Assembly: GCA_907165275.2 (NCBI GenBank)
Contig: OU015655.1
Coordinates: 9,560,501 to 9,624,500, forward strand
Reading direction: 5' to 3'
DNA length: 64,000 nucleotides
Source: Zygaena filipendulae
Lineage: Eukaryota > Arthropoda > Insecta > Lepidoptera > Zygaenidae
The notes below the pieces were generated by a model, which saw nothing but the letters and a program-made list of their open reading frames with translations, made no database searches and was not told the DNA's origin. Every line of letters begins with the position of its first letter. Position 1 is the first letter of the stretch. Of the stretch, positions 47,301-58,342 are shown one piece after another. Made by a program: the position numbers and the translations under genes.

Positions 47301-50300
47301 TTTCCATACAAAAAAAAACGCTCGATATCGAAGGGACGAGAGCGAAAAAATTCGTGCTTCGGGTACTGTACTTACATGGCGTCGCAATACTGCATAATTT
47401 GCGCGTTTACAAACAGCTGGCATTTTGTACAATATCAAGGACAGAAAATGCGCTGTGGTGGTTGCTCGCAAATCCGAAATCAGTACTACATAATTTGACT
47501 CTGATGTGGTCATAGTTCAAACCTAACTGACCAAGCGCGTCGAGATGCTCAGAAACACAAAACTTCGACGTTTTGCCGGCCGTTTGTAAAAGGGCGAATT
47601 ATTATACAATTTAGACACAAGATACATCTTATGTTCTAAGATAATCATATACAATAAATAAAATATTAGAAAATTTTCATCCCAAGCGGCTTTAATTCGC
47701 TAATAGCCATAACGGATATCATCCGACTTTAGGAGTAAAAACAGGTTTGTTATGATGAAATATATCTAGGTTTGTTTCTGAGAAATCTTTCTTCTCCTAC
47801 TAAATTATACGAGTATTTCGCTTAATTGCCAAGTGAAAATACCAAGGAAACTTTGAGATATAGGATGGTGTGAAATGTAAATGAAACAGTAAACAGTTCA
47901 AAGAAAATTCGCATATTTCGCACTGTAACCATGAAAGTAGAAACGATATCTACTGTTTAAATTTTTGAAAACAAAAATCAAATAAATTCGCCAGGTACTC
48001 AAACAATTTTACAAATAATATACGCAGTAAAATATTATGTATAATATACTAGCGGTTTCACCGCCATTAATTTCGGAGTTCCCGCGGGAATTGCGAGATA
48101 GAAGAACTCTATGTCCTTCTCTGTACCCCTGACAATGTGTATTGAAAATTTCATGATGATCGGTTGATCATTCAACCTAGTAGTTAAGGCGTAAACGCGT
48201 AACAAACAAATAAAGTCACATTCGCATTTATAATAAGGATTATTATTATTAAGGATGACCAATGTGTACAGCTTACCCTGCCAAAGTGATGCCACATGAG
48301 GTAATCGATGACACCCTGAGTCATCGCCCCGCGTGAGCGCAGCGCCCGTGTGTTCATCTTCTGGTACGCCCACTCGATCCATCCGGCCTGCGTCGCAGTG
48401 CAGTTGATGAGCGCCAACGCATCCACCTGCAATAGACAAACAGCTGCGTCAGCACGGCCGACGGTCACCACCACAAAACAGGTAGAAGCGGCATCCCTTT
48501 AGGTCGAAAATGATCACTTTCCTAAAATGTTCACTTTCTTAAGACGTCCACTTTCCTAAAAAGTCCACTTAACTAAAACGTACACTTTCCTAAAACGTAC
48601 CTACACTTTCCTAAAATGACCACTTTTCTAAAATGACAACCTTAATAATATATTAATTTGTTGATATTTCCGCTCGTGACTACGTTCCCATAGGTAAAGA
48701 TACCTACCACATGATGTAATACTTTTTTGCCTACACCAATAAACAAAAAACGATTAGATTGTAATGGATTTGGATGTTTGTAATCGATAAACTAAAAAAT
48801 CACTGATCCGATTCTAAAAAATATCTTACCGATAGAAAGCTAGCTAGTTTGTATGGAACAATTCCGCAGAAACTTCGAAATTATCACGGGTGAAACCACG
48901 CGGGACAGCTAGTTTATAATACAGGTCTTGGAATAAGAGATAATAGACATGGGACACTATCAGCCTGATATAAAGAGATCCTACGGGAATTCCGAAACTG
49001 ACGCGGTTGAAACCGCGGGCGACCAACTAGCTAGTAGCTAATTCATAAAAGTAGAATGTTTTCAAAATATTTCGCGTAACAAAAGCTCTCAATGCGAAAT
49101 TCAAACAAACTTATAGGTAGTTTAAGACTGATATACAAGTTGTTACGGAAAGGTGTAGGTGTATATTTGAAGATGGTGATGTGGCAATCTTATTATTAAT
49201 TTGAACGTGGTATTTAGCTTAAAAGCCTGATTTAAAATTTTCATGACCAAAATAAAAATATTTTTATCGACCACTTCGGCAACAAAATCAACATCTCACA
49301 TCACTGGTCATGAACTGGCTGGTTACAGGTGACGGGTTCAAGATCATTTGATGCAATTTATCACCGTTGGGGTGCAGAAACAAGTTAATAACGGCATATC
49401 TAGCAAATTTTAGGAAAATTTATTTCATGGTACCGGTTTAGTTACCAGTATCAAATCATTGCAGACGATAACGTGAACACGATCGTCAAATATAATAATA
49501 ATAATAATAATCCACTTCACAACACACAGATCTACTTGATCCCACACTAAGCTATAAGCTTGTGTCGTGGAAACCAAGCAAACGTGGTATATACTACACA
49601 TATTATTACATATATATAATACTATAGATATATATATACACACCCAGACTGGAAAATGGAACTCTGTGTTCATCACACAAAGTCCACCCCCACCGGGAAT
49701 CGAACCCGGAACCTCTTGATTAACGGGCAGGCATGGTGACCATTGCGCCAATCGGGTCGTCAATATGACTACACCTTTCTGTAGCATCCTGTATTGAATG
49801 GACTACCCATAAATATCAATGATTTATTGAACTTCCATCATTCTGCATCTAGAAGCTATAGGCATAGAATACATCAAAATATTATCATGTGACCGAGATC
49901 GATGGAATTTAACAACATCCGAAGCGCACTACATATCGTACGAGTTCATACTATACCTATTCTTTGCTCATACTAAAAAGTTTACAGCCAGCGAAGAGAA
50001 AGCCAGGCCTTGTCTGGAATCTAGATTATAGGGCATTCACTGTCGTATACTGCTTTAGATACTCGCAATAACTTCCAGCTACCTCGGAACTCATATGTAC
50101 CTATTTATACCTACCTTGTTATTAGTGAAACTTCTTTCACATAATATTATTTACTGATTTCATATATATATCTGAGAAACACGTCGACCTAGTAACATTG
50201 AATAGTCTAACGAGGAACATTACCTATACGTACGTCGTAACTTCATACCAATAATTTTACCACACATTTATTGATACTACATATAATAAAAGAGTAGAAT

Positions 50301-51050
50301 CTGCGATTCTGTATATTGAATATTTTTGACAAATTTTGGCAGGGATAATTCGACAGTGATAAAAGGAGAGTAACCAACCACAAAAAAGGGTTATTTAAAA
50401 TCTTTTCTGTCTGTCTGTCTGTCTGTTCGCGATAATCTCCGAATCTACTGAACGGATTGTCATGCGGTTTTCACAGGTAGATTAAGCATAGCCTGGAGCT
50501 ACATATAGGCTTTGTTTCATTTAAATCGGATGTTGGGAAAAAAGTTATCATACAAAAACGTTTCATGCGGGTGGAACCACGGGGCACAGCATAGGTACAT
50601 ATGTAAACATGAGTGTAAATAAACTGTGCTGTATAAATGGGAATTAAGTTATTTGGAAAACGGTAAAATCCACATTGTGAAGGTTATACTTAATTGTATA
50701 GAGCTAATAACGCATAATATGTGTCTTTAGAGCGAGTTGGGTCAGAATCCATTGGACCTGGAAACAACCGAGCGTTCACGTATAAAACTTAATTTACTAT
50801 TCCTGTGCCAAGCAAATTGATGCTTTAAAGCGAACAAGCAGGGTGAGTTTTATACAATTCACGACAGAGTGTAAAATTGCTATGTTATTTGACGATGATT
50901 AAGTTTACCTTTTGTGGGTGGACTAGCGCGAACCTCGCCAGAATGTTTGCGCCGGCTCCGACACCGAACCCGATAAACGATTTGATCCCGAAGTGGCCGA
51001 GCACGTAGTTCAACTGATTGGCCAACTCGTCCATCGACGGGTAAATGTAA
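38398..51050 (-). CDS. MESK2: MESK2, NDRG-family protein (3' half of gene)
   Basis: NDRG proteins have an alpha/beta-hydrolase fold without the catalytic triad and act in stress, trafficking and growth signalling; Drosophila MESK2 was named as a misexpression suppressor of KSR. Exons on the minus strand are 50909-51050, 48277-48426, 45441-45686, 44511-44595 and terminal 38398-38528 (stop TAA), with phases 0, 0, 0 and 1 between them. Diagnostic stretches are YIYPSMDELANQLNYVLGHF, LALINCTATQAGWIEW, LSDCGMVLEEEPDKLSQAF and FLQGEGY. The position of a hydrolase nucleophile elbow reads GFGVGAGA, with Gly in place of Ser, as in NDRGs. The C-terminus is basic and Ser-rich and ends RITENPISEAVAC. The first exon here begins in phase 2, so exons for the N-terminal half lie upstream; none was found up to 64000. 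Exon 45441-45686 is much more GC-rich than its surroundings. A stop-containing cassette exon at 41901-42008 is listed separately. Confidence 0.93.
38689..40245 (-). mobile_element. Complete Tc1-like transposon (1557 bp) with TA duplication
   Basis: Perfect 27-bp terminal inverted repeats lie at 38689-38715 and 40219-40245 (outer ends CACACATCAAAAGTG). They are flanked by TA at 38687-38688 and 40246-40247, the Tc1/mariner target duplication. The element holds one uninterrupted transposase gene on the minus strand. It lies 161 bp upstream of the MESK2 terminal exon, inside the intron. Perfect repeats plus an intact gene suggest recent insertion. Confidence 0.93.
38958..39983 (-). CDS. Tc1-family DD34E transposase, intact
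   Basis: 341 codons from the ATG at 39983 (MERRRHLSREEM) to the TAA; an earlier in-frame ATG at 40085 gives 375 residues, but the first is the more typical Tc1 start and length. The N-terminal ~110 residues form the usual pair of helix-turn-helix DNA-binding regions, including SQSVISRLWTRY. The catalytic triad is complete: D153 in CFSDESRF, D243 in MHDNARPH and E278 in SPDLNPIEHAWD, with 34 residues between the last two, hence DD34E. No frameshift or stop interrupts it. The encoded enzyme would cut and paste the surrounding element by binding its terminal repeats. Activity is inferred from intact motifs only. Confidence 0.95.
   Translation of the reverse strand: MERRRHLSREEMLSAVGMIEAGSRQRTVALALNTSQSVISRLWTRYRSTGTVAERHGGRYRCTTRRQDRYIQILTRRAPTITTMMLAVRLHHSSGNLISDQTVSNRLHEVNLHSRRPLRVPPIAMHNRRIRYQWALEHRNWAEEQWRFVCFSDESRFGMRPDTRRIRHWRTPGRQQRLKSCQEVHPYSGGTIMVWAGIWIGGRTEMIWIRGNLNAQIYAETIVSDVIVPLQVQIGPLFQLMHDNARPHTARVVRQTLAAANINVLPWPAQSPDLNPIEHAWDMLQRRALPNMEGIQSQEDLFLLLQRTWAAIPQRDLDELILSMPNRCSCVVSVRGRNTDY
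40472..40711 (+). mobile_element. Helitron-like element, CTCGTGTCACAG subfamily
   Basis: Starts near ATTGTATAAAAATCTCG and ends GTGGCACAGCTAG/T. It is a close relative of 62338-62520. Confidence 0.58.
41085..41399. mobile_element. Helitron-like fragments, opposite orientation pair
   Basis: 41085-41160 is an inverted 3'-end fragment (CCCCCGCGGTTTCACCCGCGG). 41210-41399 is a plus copy ending AACCGCGGGGCACAGCTAG/T. Confidence 0.5.
41901..42008 (-). CDS. MESK2: MESK2 alternative cassette exon with in-frame TAG
   Basis: A strong pyrimidine-rich acceptor ends at 42009 and a strong donor (GTAAGT) starts at 41900. Entered in phase 1 from the FLQGEGY exon, it reads VLSLQKVCTRRSSKASPPSQ, then MPI and TAG at 41937-41935. 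Its 108 nt preserve phase, so skipping joins GEGY to VAPLSPTK in the terminal exon. All three frames contain a stop, so inclusion should give a shorter isoform, or an in-frame extension only if the TAG is read through. The exon is inferred from splice signals and phase. Use as a terminal exon is an alternative. Confidence 0.65.
42009..44510. other. MESK2 intron
   Basis: AT-rich, no exon or recognisable element seen between the cassette exon and exon 44511-44595. Confidence 0.5.
45056..45175 (-). mobile_element. SINE fragment of the same tRNA-derived family
   Basis: The minus strand repeats the head of the 49494-49757 SINE (GGCGCAGCAGGTCACCGTG, then GGCTCGATTCCC), with substitutions in both promoter boxes. 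It is followed by an unrelated repeat. It lies in a MESK2 intron. Confidence 0.7.
45190..45312. repeat. Dispersed repeat R2, copy 2
   Basis: GCTCTACGGAAAAACAAA, CCACTTTTCACGCATAACGG and ACTCACAAGAGAAAATCG match 13541-13670. It directly follows the SINE fragment. Confidence 0.5.
47219..47343. repeat. 125-bp inverted repeat (hairpin)
   Basis: Arms GCTCTCGTC...CGATATCG and TTTTTTTGTATGGAAAATGA pair with their complements around a ~20-bp loop. An outer inverted pair (GGCACGAATTTTTTC near 46830 and GAAAAAATTCGTGC near 47343) may mark a larger element. Confidence 0.65.
48049..48243 (-). mobile_element. Helitron-like element next to a MESK2 exon
   Basis: Inverted copy starting CTAGCGGTTTCACCGCC. 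Its far end is about 35 bp from the donor of exon 48277-48426. Confidence 0.55.
48505..48640. repeat. Degenerate 18-bp tandem repeat (CACTTTCCTAAAANGT)
   Basis: About seven units of CACTTTCCTAAAACGT with substitutions. It begins about 80 bp upstream of the acceptor of MESK2 exon 48277-48426. Confidence 0.75.
48745..49030 (+). mobile_element. Two Helitron-like copies in tandem
   Basis: The first ends GAAACCACGCGGGACAGCTAG/T at 48911; the second ends near GAAACCGCGGGCGACCAACTAG. Confidence 0.5.
49132..49796 (-). repeat. TGTTACNGAAA-ended repeat, split by the SINE
   Basis: Homologous in inverted orientation to 61784-62158 (shared: GCAAATTTTAGGAAA, GATCATTTGATGCAATT, CGACCACTTC). Ends are TATACAAGTTGTTACGGAAA and TTTCTGTAGCATCCTGTAT. 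The SINE interrupts it at 49494-49757. Confidence 0.7.
49494..49757 (-). mobile_element. tRNA-derived SINE with target duplication
   Basis: On the minus strand the element starts GACCCGATTGGCGCAATGG (A-box region) and has a B-box GGTTCGATTCCC about 40 nt later; its 3' tail is (ATT)n at 49494-49510. Flanking CGTCAAATAT (49484-49493) and CGTCAATAT (49758-49766) form the target duplication. It is inserted inside the repeat at 49132-49796. Confidence 0.85.
50282..50590 (+). mobile_element. Helitron-like element, AGAGTAGAATC subfamily, with (CTGT)n
   Basis: ATAATAAAAGAGTAGAATCT start, internal CTGTCTGTCTGTCTGTCTG, and GGAACCACGGGGCACAGC end with a decayed CTAG. Confidence 0.58.
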
Positions 51051-51219
51051 CTGCAACAACACAAAGAACTTCAGCTCCAACGATCCATATTATATTTCGC
51101 CTGAGTCTGAGTGAGTCTAGCTACAAAAACATCCCAACAGGCTTTCGCGCTTTGACTACTCAGCTGATCATCAATGTTATTTCGCATACACATTGTCACG
51201 GGAACAGAAAAGGCCACTT

Positions 51220-51449
51220 GGACATAGATAAGCAAGTGTGTTAACCCACACTGGAAAAATTTTGAGTAAATTAAAGTTTTAAAATTATAGCACCATTTTG
51301 TTTCAACATTTGTATTTTCAATATTTAGTTACATATTTAAATGTAATAAGGTAAACACATAATTAAAAAACGTTCTCTATCTCTCAATAAATCGTTTTGA
51401 ATCAATAACTTTGTTTTGTGGGTTAACATGTTATTGCTTATCTGCGTCC
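51220..51449 (+). mobile_element. GGACATAGATAAGC-type MITE, copy 3 (ACTT duplication)
   Basis: Inverted ends GGACATAGATAAGC and GCTTATCTGCGTCC are flanked by ACTT at 51216-51219 and 51450-51453. It lies just upstream of MESK2 exon 50909-51050. Confidence 0.78.
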
Positions 51450-51596
51450 ACTTTTACCTTTCATCTAGAAAAAAAATACTAGGTATTTCCGAGCGATAGA
51501 AAATTGATTGACAATGCACTAATGCGAGCGAAAATGAATTGAGCGTTGACTAAATTTTAGTTTAATAAAAACTAAACTCCATTATCTTCACATAGT

Positions 51597-52108
51597 AGGT
51601 ATAAAATGAAGTCGCTTCCGCTTTCTGTTCGCGATAAACTCAAACACTACTAAACGGATTTTCATGAGGTTTTCACCAATAGATAGAGTGATTCATGAGA
51701 AAGGTTTATATCTATAGTTTATATTGGGATTCTCACGGGAACTCCGAAAATACCGCGGGTGCACCGCGGGGGACAGCTAGTAGATTATAAAAAAAAAATT
51801 TAACTTCTATTTTTTCTTTTTTTACATACCTAATCAAAAAATAACGGCAATATATTGAGCCAAATGTCGCGTGACGTCACTTTATACTTGGTTATAACGT
51901 CACGAGCCCTCGTAAAGTTTAATGCATTTTATCTAAGTATTTTTTAATAGATTTGAAAAAGAAAAATATACGTGTCTATTATTTTTATTATCTAACTGAC
52001 AGACCGTAGGGAACAGTGAGTCTATAGTCTAATACACTATCCCGGAATTCCCGCGGGAACTCCGAAATTACCGCGGATGAGTCCGCGGGGGAACAGCTAT
52101 AGTATTAA
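51597..52108 (+). mobile_element. Helitron-like copies flanking CRE MITE copy 5
   Basis: 51597-51780 ends CCGCGGGGGACAGCTAG/T. A partial copy at 52027-52108 repeats the 3' end (CCCGGAATTCCCGCGGGAAC). The MITE lies between them. Confidence 0.5.
51790..52015. repeat. CRE-palindrome MITE family, copy 5 (truncated)
   Basis: Matches the core: AATCAAAAAATAACGGC, CGTGACGTCACTTT, TATACGTGTCTATT. The outer ends are degraded. Confidence 0.65.
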
Positions 52109-53358
52109 ATGAACATCACATTAATAAAAACATAACATTAGATATCTAAAATTAGAAGAGTAAAGGGTTTAAATTTAAAGATCCTTCTTAACAGGAATAT
52201 CAATGTCATTCATCGTTTTTAACATGTACCTACTACTATTAGGATATTTATACACTGTGCTTACACTACTGTGATTGTAGTAAGTACCTAGTAAGTATAG
52301 GTACTTCTGTATGGCAGGCACTGACTTTATCGAACCGTCGTCGTGAGTTACGTAACACTGCGGTATACGAGCCCCCTCACCCTTTCTATTTATATAATTA
52401 TACGAGTACAATAATATACATTGTAGTTTAAGGTGGCGCGCCACCATATTATGCAGCCTCTCAGCCGATAGAGGCCGCGGACGGCGCCATAAAAGTGTTT
52501 TCTCAATTTACAGAGAATCGCAAGCTAAAAGATAGATTTTGATGATAAATGCGACAGGATGAGTGTATAATACATCTTTCATTTAAAATTTTTATATGGT
52601 CTTACGCGCATTATTATCCTTTAACTACAAGAAAATTAGGAATAACCGCCCGAAACGTAGTCACACACACATGCAAATCGATTAGTATTGGCCGAATCTG
52701 ATTCTGAATTTGACTTATTATGTTTGAGTCTCCTTGGCGCTGTGGTGTAATACGTCTCTTTTTGTAAAAAATGAATCGTGAAAATCTCGTGTTCAAATCT
52801 AAGATTGCGATTCCACTTTTTGTAACTAATTTTCTCAAATTTGTTTATATATACTTATTTATAGATCTACAACCGATTTATTTTTCGTACTTTTTTGGAA
52901 TTTCCAAAAAAGAAAATTTAAAGGATATATAACTAGAATCTAAGAAAATATAAAGATGGATAAAGTTAAATAAAAATATTGGACTTATTTTCAATACAAC
53001 CTTTCCCTGCAGGTTACACACGTACCTACTTGCGTAAATATTGGGACTGAAAATAATTTTGGGTATAAAAATAACTCTAGGTCCTAATCTAAATTTCAAG
53101 ATTTCGGGATTTACTTGGTGATAAAAAAATTGAAATCTTATAATATCTCCGACACTATGACCACAATACCATCATCTTTATATTTCAGCAGTCTATGTAA
53201 TTTACGTCATCAACTAGAATGTTTTTAATTTTAGAAAAAAATCAATCATTGAATATCCAATACTAAATAGAATCGCAGTTCAACTCAAAACCTGTATGAT
53301 TCGTGATAACTTTACAAAAAAAGTTCATAATTCACATAGACACTGACATTACAATCCC

Positions 53359-53395
53359 TACTAAATACTAATAATATTATAAATGCGAAAGTAAC

Positions 53396-53428
<33 letters not shown>

Positions 53429-53693
53429 TACGCTTTCACGGCTTAATGGCTCAACGGATCATCACGAAATTTTACATACACGTTGTCAGGGATAGAGAAA
53501 AGGACATAGGGTACTTTATATGCCGGAATTCCCGCGGGAACTCCAAAATTAACACCGGTGAAATCTAATGAGATTTCGCATATACGTTATCAGGGGTACA
53601 GAGAAGGTACCCTATATGCATAGAGTACTTTGTATCCCGGAATTCCTGCGGGATCTCCGAAATTGCCGCGGGTGAAACCGCAGGGACAGCTAG
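53359..53693 (+). mobile_element. Helitron-like element with (CTGT)8 and duplicated tail
   Basis: CTACTAAATACTAATAATATT start, eight CTGT units at 53396-53428, two successive CCCGGAATTCC...GGTGAAA tails, and GCAGGGACAGCTAG/T end. Confidence 0.62.
53396..53428. repeat. (CTGT)n microsatellite
   Basis: Eight uninterrupted CTGT units inside a Helitron-like element, the known position of this microsatellite in Lep1-type elements. Confidence 0.9.
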
Positions 53694-53953
53694 TACTCAT
53701 ATAAACCGAGATTTGAACCGTAATTCTAAAAGGATTAGAGCCAGACGTTAGTACGCATAGTGGTTATATACTCTTTGGTCTAGCCACTCAACCTATATAC
53801 CGCTTGGCGTTATTACACGAAAAAAAACATAAACGCATTCTGCCGTTGTTCCATTTCAAAATTTAAATTTTGAAATCTCGCGATAATAATATTTTATATT
53901 TTATTGAGTTTCATCAGTAGGTACGTTGAGTTTGTAAAGTATTTTATATTCTA

Positions 53954-54708
53954 CTAGCTGTGTCCCGCGGTTACACCCGCGTGAAACATTTTTATAAAAT
54001 TAACAACTGATACCGGAGGATACTATAGTTTCTTATGAGTGAAGTATTTAAAAAAAACTGGTTCTTTACTTTTTTAATAATACTAGCTATTTTTCATAAT
54101 ATACCTAGAAATTAGCGCGGTTTCACCCACGCTAATTTCAGAGTTTCTGCGGGAATTCCGGGATAAAAACTACCCTGTGTCCTTCACTGTGCCCCTACTA
54201 ATAAAGTGTATGCAAAATTTCTAGATAATCGGTTGAGTAATAAACCGTAATATACAAACAAACAAACTCATATTCGCATTTCTAATAATAAGTTTATCTA
54301 GAAGTGTGCATAATGTATATTATGAAAAAGCAGTGTAGATTTCAAATCGTAAACAATAGCATAAAAAATGACAGATAATAAAAAAAATTATCTATACTTC
54401 TATACTATAATAAAAGAGTAGAATCCTCGATTGTGTACATTGAATATTTTTACCTAAAATGGAAAAGGGTGATAAAATTGTAACCAAGCACAAAAAAAAG
54501 ATTTTTGAAATTCTTTTCTGTCTGTCTGTCTGTTTGTTCGCCATAATCTCCAAATCTACTGAACAGATTGTCATGTGGTTTTCACAGGTAAATTAAGTTT
54601 AGCCTGTAGCTACATAATATAGGCTTTGTTTCACTCAAATCGGATATCGGGAAAAAAAGTTGTTACACAAAAACTTTTCACGCGGGTGAAACCGCAGGGC
54701 ACAGCTAG
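53954..54708. mobile_element. Three Helitron-like copies
   Basis: 53954-54015 is an inverted end fragment; 54082-54300 is an inverted decayed copy; 54407-54708 is a plus copy of the AGAGTAGAATC subfamily ending AACCGCAGGGCACAGCTAG/T. Confidence 0.55.
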
Positions 54709-55399
54709 TCATATAATATTGAGACTTCTTCGAAAGTTGTTCTAACCACTGGACCATTATCGTATAGTTCCTCCTGCCGAAAAAATTGTATGCATTCAGC
54801 CGTCGCGCGTCATTTGAATATATTGATCTTCTTTTATTTAGTTTCATCAAAGCGTGCGTTGGGAAGTTGGATTTATAATAATATTGTATTATTTGTAAAA
54901 TATAAATATTTTACTGGCAGTTGATCCTGCCGCGGTTTTGCTCGCGTCAGTTTTTTTTTTTTTTTTATTACAAAATCAAGGAAATAATAAATAATAATGA
55001 GTGAACTGTAACTGTTCACTTGGAAAAATTTACAAAAGTCTTTATTATACAGGGTGTTACGTTACGAGGATATTTTTTTTGTAAAAAGGCATTCAATATT
55101 CGATTCTCGTCTCTAATAGCTGACTAAAAAAAAATTTGAAGAAAAAACTTACTGAAAAAGACCACGTGAGTGTCGTGTCGTGCTCCGCTCGTATTGGTCA
55201 TAGCGTGATGTTATAGCCTATAGCCGTCCTCGATAAATGACTATCTAACACGAAAATAATTTTTCAGTTCGATCCAGTAGTTCCTGAGATTAGTACGTTC
55301 AACCAAACAAACAAACTCTTCAGCTTTATTATTAGTATCTATAAATTAACAAATACAAAGTAGGTATATGCATAGGTAATAGTAAAAAATATTATAAGC

Positions 55400-55840
55400 T
55401 TTTGAAAATTACTTCACGTGATCACATAGATATCACGAAAAGATGAAGTTTGACCTACCAACACGATGAGTCTGTAACTTGCAGTTTCGGAGATATGAGC
55501 TGTCGAAAATTTGACCATGTGATCACATAGATATCACAAAACATGAAATTTGAGTACCAACGTGATATGACTGCGTCCTATAGTTTCGGAGTTATAAGCG
55601 TTCAAAAATTTTGTTACGTGAACACATAGATACCATGAAAACATGAAGTTTAAACATGAAAACATGAAGCAACATGATGGGGTTGTCTCTCATACTAGTT
55701 TCGAGGGCATGAGCTTTACAAAAAAAATATTTTTTTTAGATATTAAAAATTTGATCACGTGGTCACACAGACACAATAAAAATATGAAGTTGTACCAACA
55801 TTATATGGCTGCGTGTCATTGCTGATTGCATCGGAGATAA
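55400..55840. repeat. Diverged tandem repeat, four units of about 100-137 bp
   Basis: Units start near 55413, 55515, 55613 and 55748, each with CACGTGATCACATAGAT or a variant, ATCACGAAAACATGAAGTTT, and AGTTTCGGAG before the next unit. It is AT-rich and non-coding. Confidence 0.7.
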
Positions 55841-56935
55841 AATTTAAATCACCCTGGGCTGTGGTGAGATACAACCATTCGAAAATATGGTCTCTCTCTT
55901 TTACGCATCGAGAAAACAAGAAAGAGATAGCAAGAATTTATGCAACACAAAAATATAAAATACTTGTACGGGCTACTTGTAGCTTATAAGGTATACCTAC
56001 TTGTACGTGACTCAAAACAAAATGTAGTTATGCCTTCGCTTCGGCTACTAAATACCTACCAACTACATCAGTTATATTATGTATATTCCAAATTCAATTC
56101 TAGATTATCCCGGTAGGTAAAATTGTCCAAACTCACGGCTCAACGCCGCGACACCTTTCGATCCTTTTGGAACTCACTACAAACTACTGCATTCGGCGAC
56201 TTGTCAATCTACAGCCAAACCACAGCTGTTTATAGACCGGGCCGCCATTTTCGTACACATATACTGTATACGCTCTCACACAAGTAAGAGATTCGACCAA
56301 AATTTAATATTTTTGAAATGCTTGTAATTATGTTTTTTGTTCACTTTCTGCAAAGATTTGGGACTTATGCGGCATCTAGACCAGTAGTAGTATTTTATAA
56401 AATAAATTCTAATTACCAAAAACAGCCGTAGTGTAAGAAAACTCGGTAGGCAATTTGTATGAAAACTAGCCCTAACACCCGCACCTTAAGTAAGTATAAT
56501 AACGCTGTTTTCCAAACTTGCACCAGAAAAAAATTGTTACTAAAGGGAAAGTGTAGGAAGTAGGAACTATAAGGTTGCAGCACTAAATCGACAAAAGAGA
56601 CACTATGCGGACAGTAAATGAAACTTATCAGACCTGTCATCGTGCTTTCCGGATGGAAGATAAAATTGAAGAGATAGTTTTGTTTGACAAAACTATCTGA
56701 ATAGGTATGATAAAAGTTATAAAATATGGGTTCCGGTCTATCGATAATATAATAATTAATGATCGTCATCGTGGCCAAAATATGTCAAAAGGTCAAAAGC
56801 TTTCGAGGCCGGCCATGTATTGGAGGTTGAAGAGATGAGGATGAGGAGGATGATTAAATGAAGAACATGAGGCTGTGAGAACTGGTAAAATTGTCGCACA
56901 AACTAAAATATCTAATGTTTACGATAAGAAAATAA

Positions 56936-57122
56936 TCCTTACTAATATTATAAATATGAAAGTGAATTTATGTTTGTTTATTTTTTTGTTTGTTATGCTT
57001 TTACGCCTTAACGGCACAACCGATCATCATGAAATTTTGTATACAAGTTTTCAAGGGGTTTATTTACTACTAGCTGTTCGGAATTCCTGAACTCCGGAAC
57101 TGTCCGGAACTCCGAACAGCTA
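56936..57122 (+). mobile_element. Helitron-like copy ending in a CTAG palindrome
   Basis: ACTAATATTATAAATATG start. The final ~60 bp is an inverted repeat, CTAGCTGTTCGGA to TCCGAACAGCTAG. Confidence 0.5.
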
Positions 57123-58310
57123 GTGGTAAATAATTTTCTGAATTCCCTTTTCTTTTAAATTTTTATTTTTTTTGTTATTTTTTGTCGATGTATTGATACA
57201 TCCAGAAATACAAACAGTGCATTATGATTAGCTAGAATAGTAATATTCACTAATAAAATTAATCCTGTTTACTTGTCATAAATGTCAATCAAGTGGCAAC
57301 TATCAATAGAGTACAAGATTCGGATTGGCGACGCCAGTCAGCAGCAGCTTCGTTGTGCATGTTCCCTATTATAGACGGTAACGACGTAAGTGTATAAAAC
57401 GATTTTATATGAATGCGAAAGATGCCATAGAATAGATGCAAAAGAATAGTTTATTTGTTTCTTCCTCAATCTCCACCCAACGGGCTAACAAAAGGGAAAG
57501 GGGCTATCGTTTTACAAGAACCGATAAAGTATAAGTAACAACTCGAAGAATACAGTCATGTCATATTGAACATTGAAATTATTTTAAATTTTTATAACAC
57601 ATTCACTTTCAAATCAAACGTTTCAAATTGAAATCCACTTATATCCATTACAGCATTTACATAAATTAACAAAACACACACATGTATTAGTGTTTACTTA
57701 ACAAAAAACAGAGAAAATAATAAGTCTTGATAGAAAAATCTTTTTAAAATATATTGTTTACTTAACAAGCTTTTACAAATGCGCTAAAAAGAATAAACCA
57801 TGCATTGTCATCCTAACTAAACGTGTATACAAAATTTCAGCTCAATCGGTTGAAGATATTTGCTTCAAAATTTAGTTACAAGATTTCACCCATACAAACA
57901 TAGTTACATAATATGTACATACATTAAGTTAAATAAAAGCTTTTAAAAAAGATCAGAGGAACCATGATTAAGTGATAATTAATTTAAGCGGTCACTAGCC
58001 GTTATGTTACAAATTATGTACCTATATATATTTTACGAGCAACAGTAAAAAAAAATTCCCCATTGTTACTAACCACAAGAGTATTAAATGCGTCTTTTCA
58101 GTTAAACAGCCGAGTTATAATGGATCACAATGTTGCGCTTTTGTGCCGTCAAGCGTCAGTTTCAATTACGACGGATTATTATCTATGTTTGCAATATAAA
58201 AATTACAGTGGAGAGATTTTTAATGCCCTTAGTACTTATATATTTTGTAGCTGCATTTTACTAGTGCATTGATGCAGGTTTGATGCATTTGTGGAGAGAG
58301 GACGTAGGTC

Positions 58311-58341
<31 letters not shown>
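58311..58341. repeat. (AGT)n microsatellite
   Basis: Ten consecutive AGT units in otherwise unremarkable DNA. Confidence 0.9.

Positions 58342-58342
<1 letters not shown>

Noticed and set aside
49683..49757. Possible tRNA gene on the minus strand
   Set aside because: A- and B-box similarity is explained by the tRNA-derived SINE, which has an (ATT)n tail, flanking duplication and a second copy at 45056-45175.
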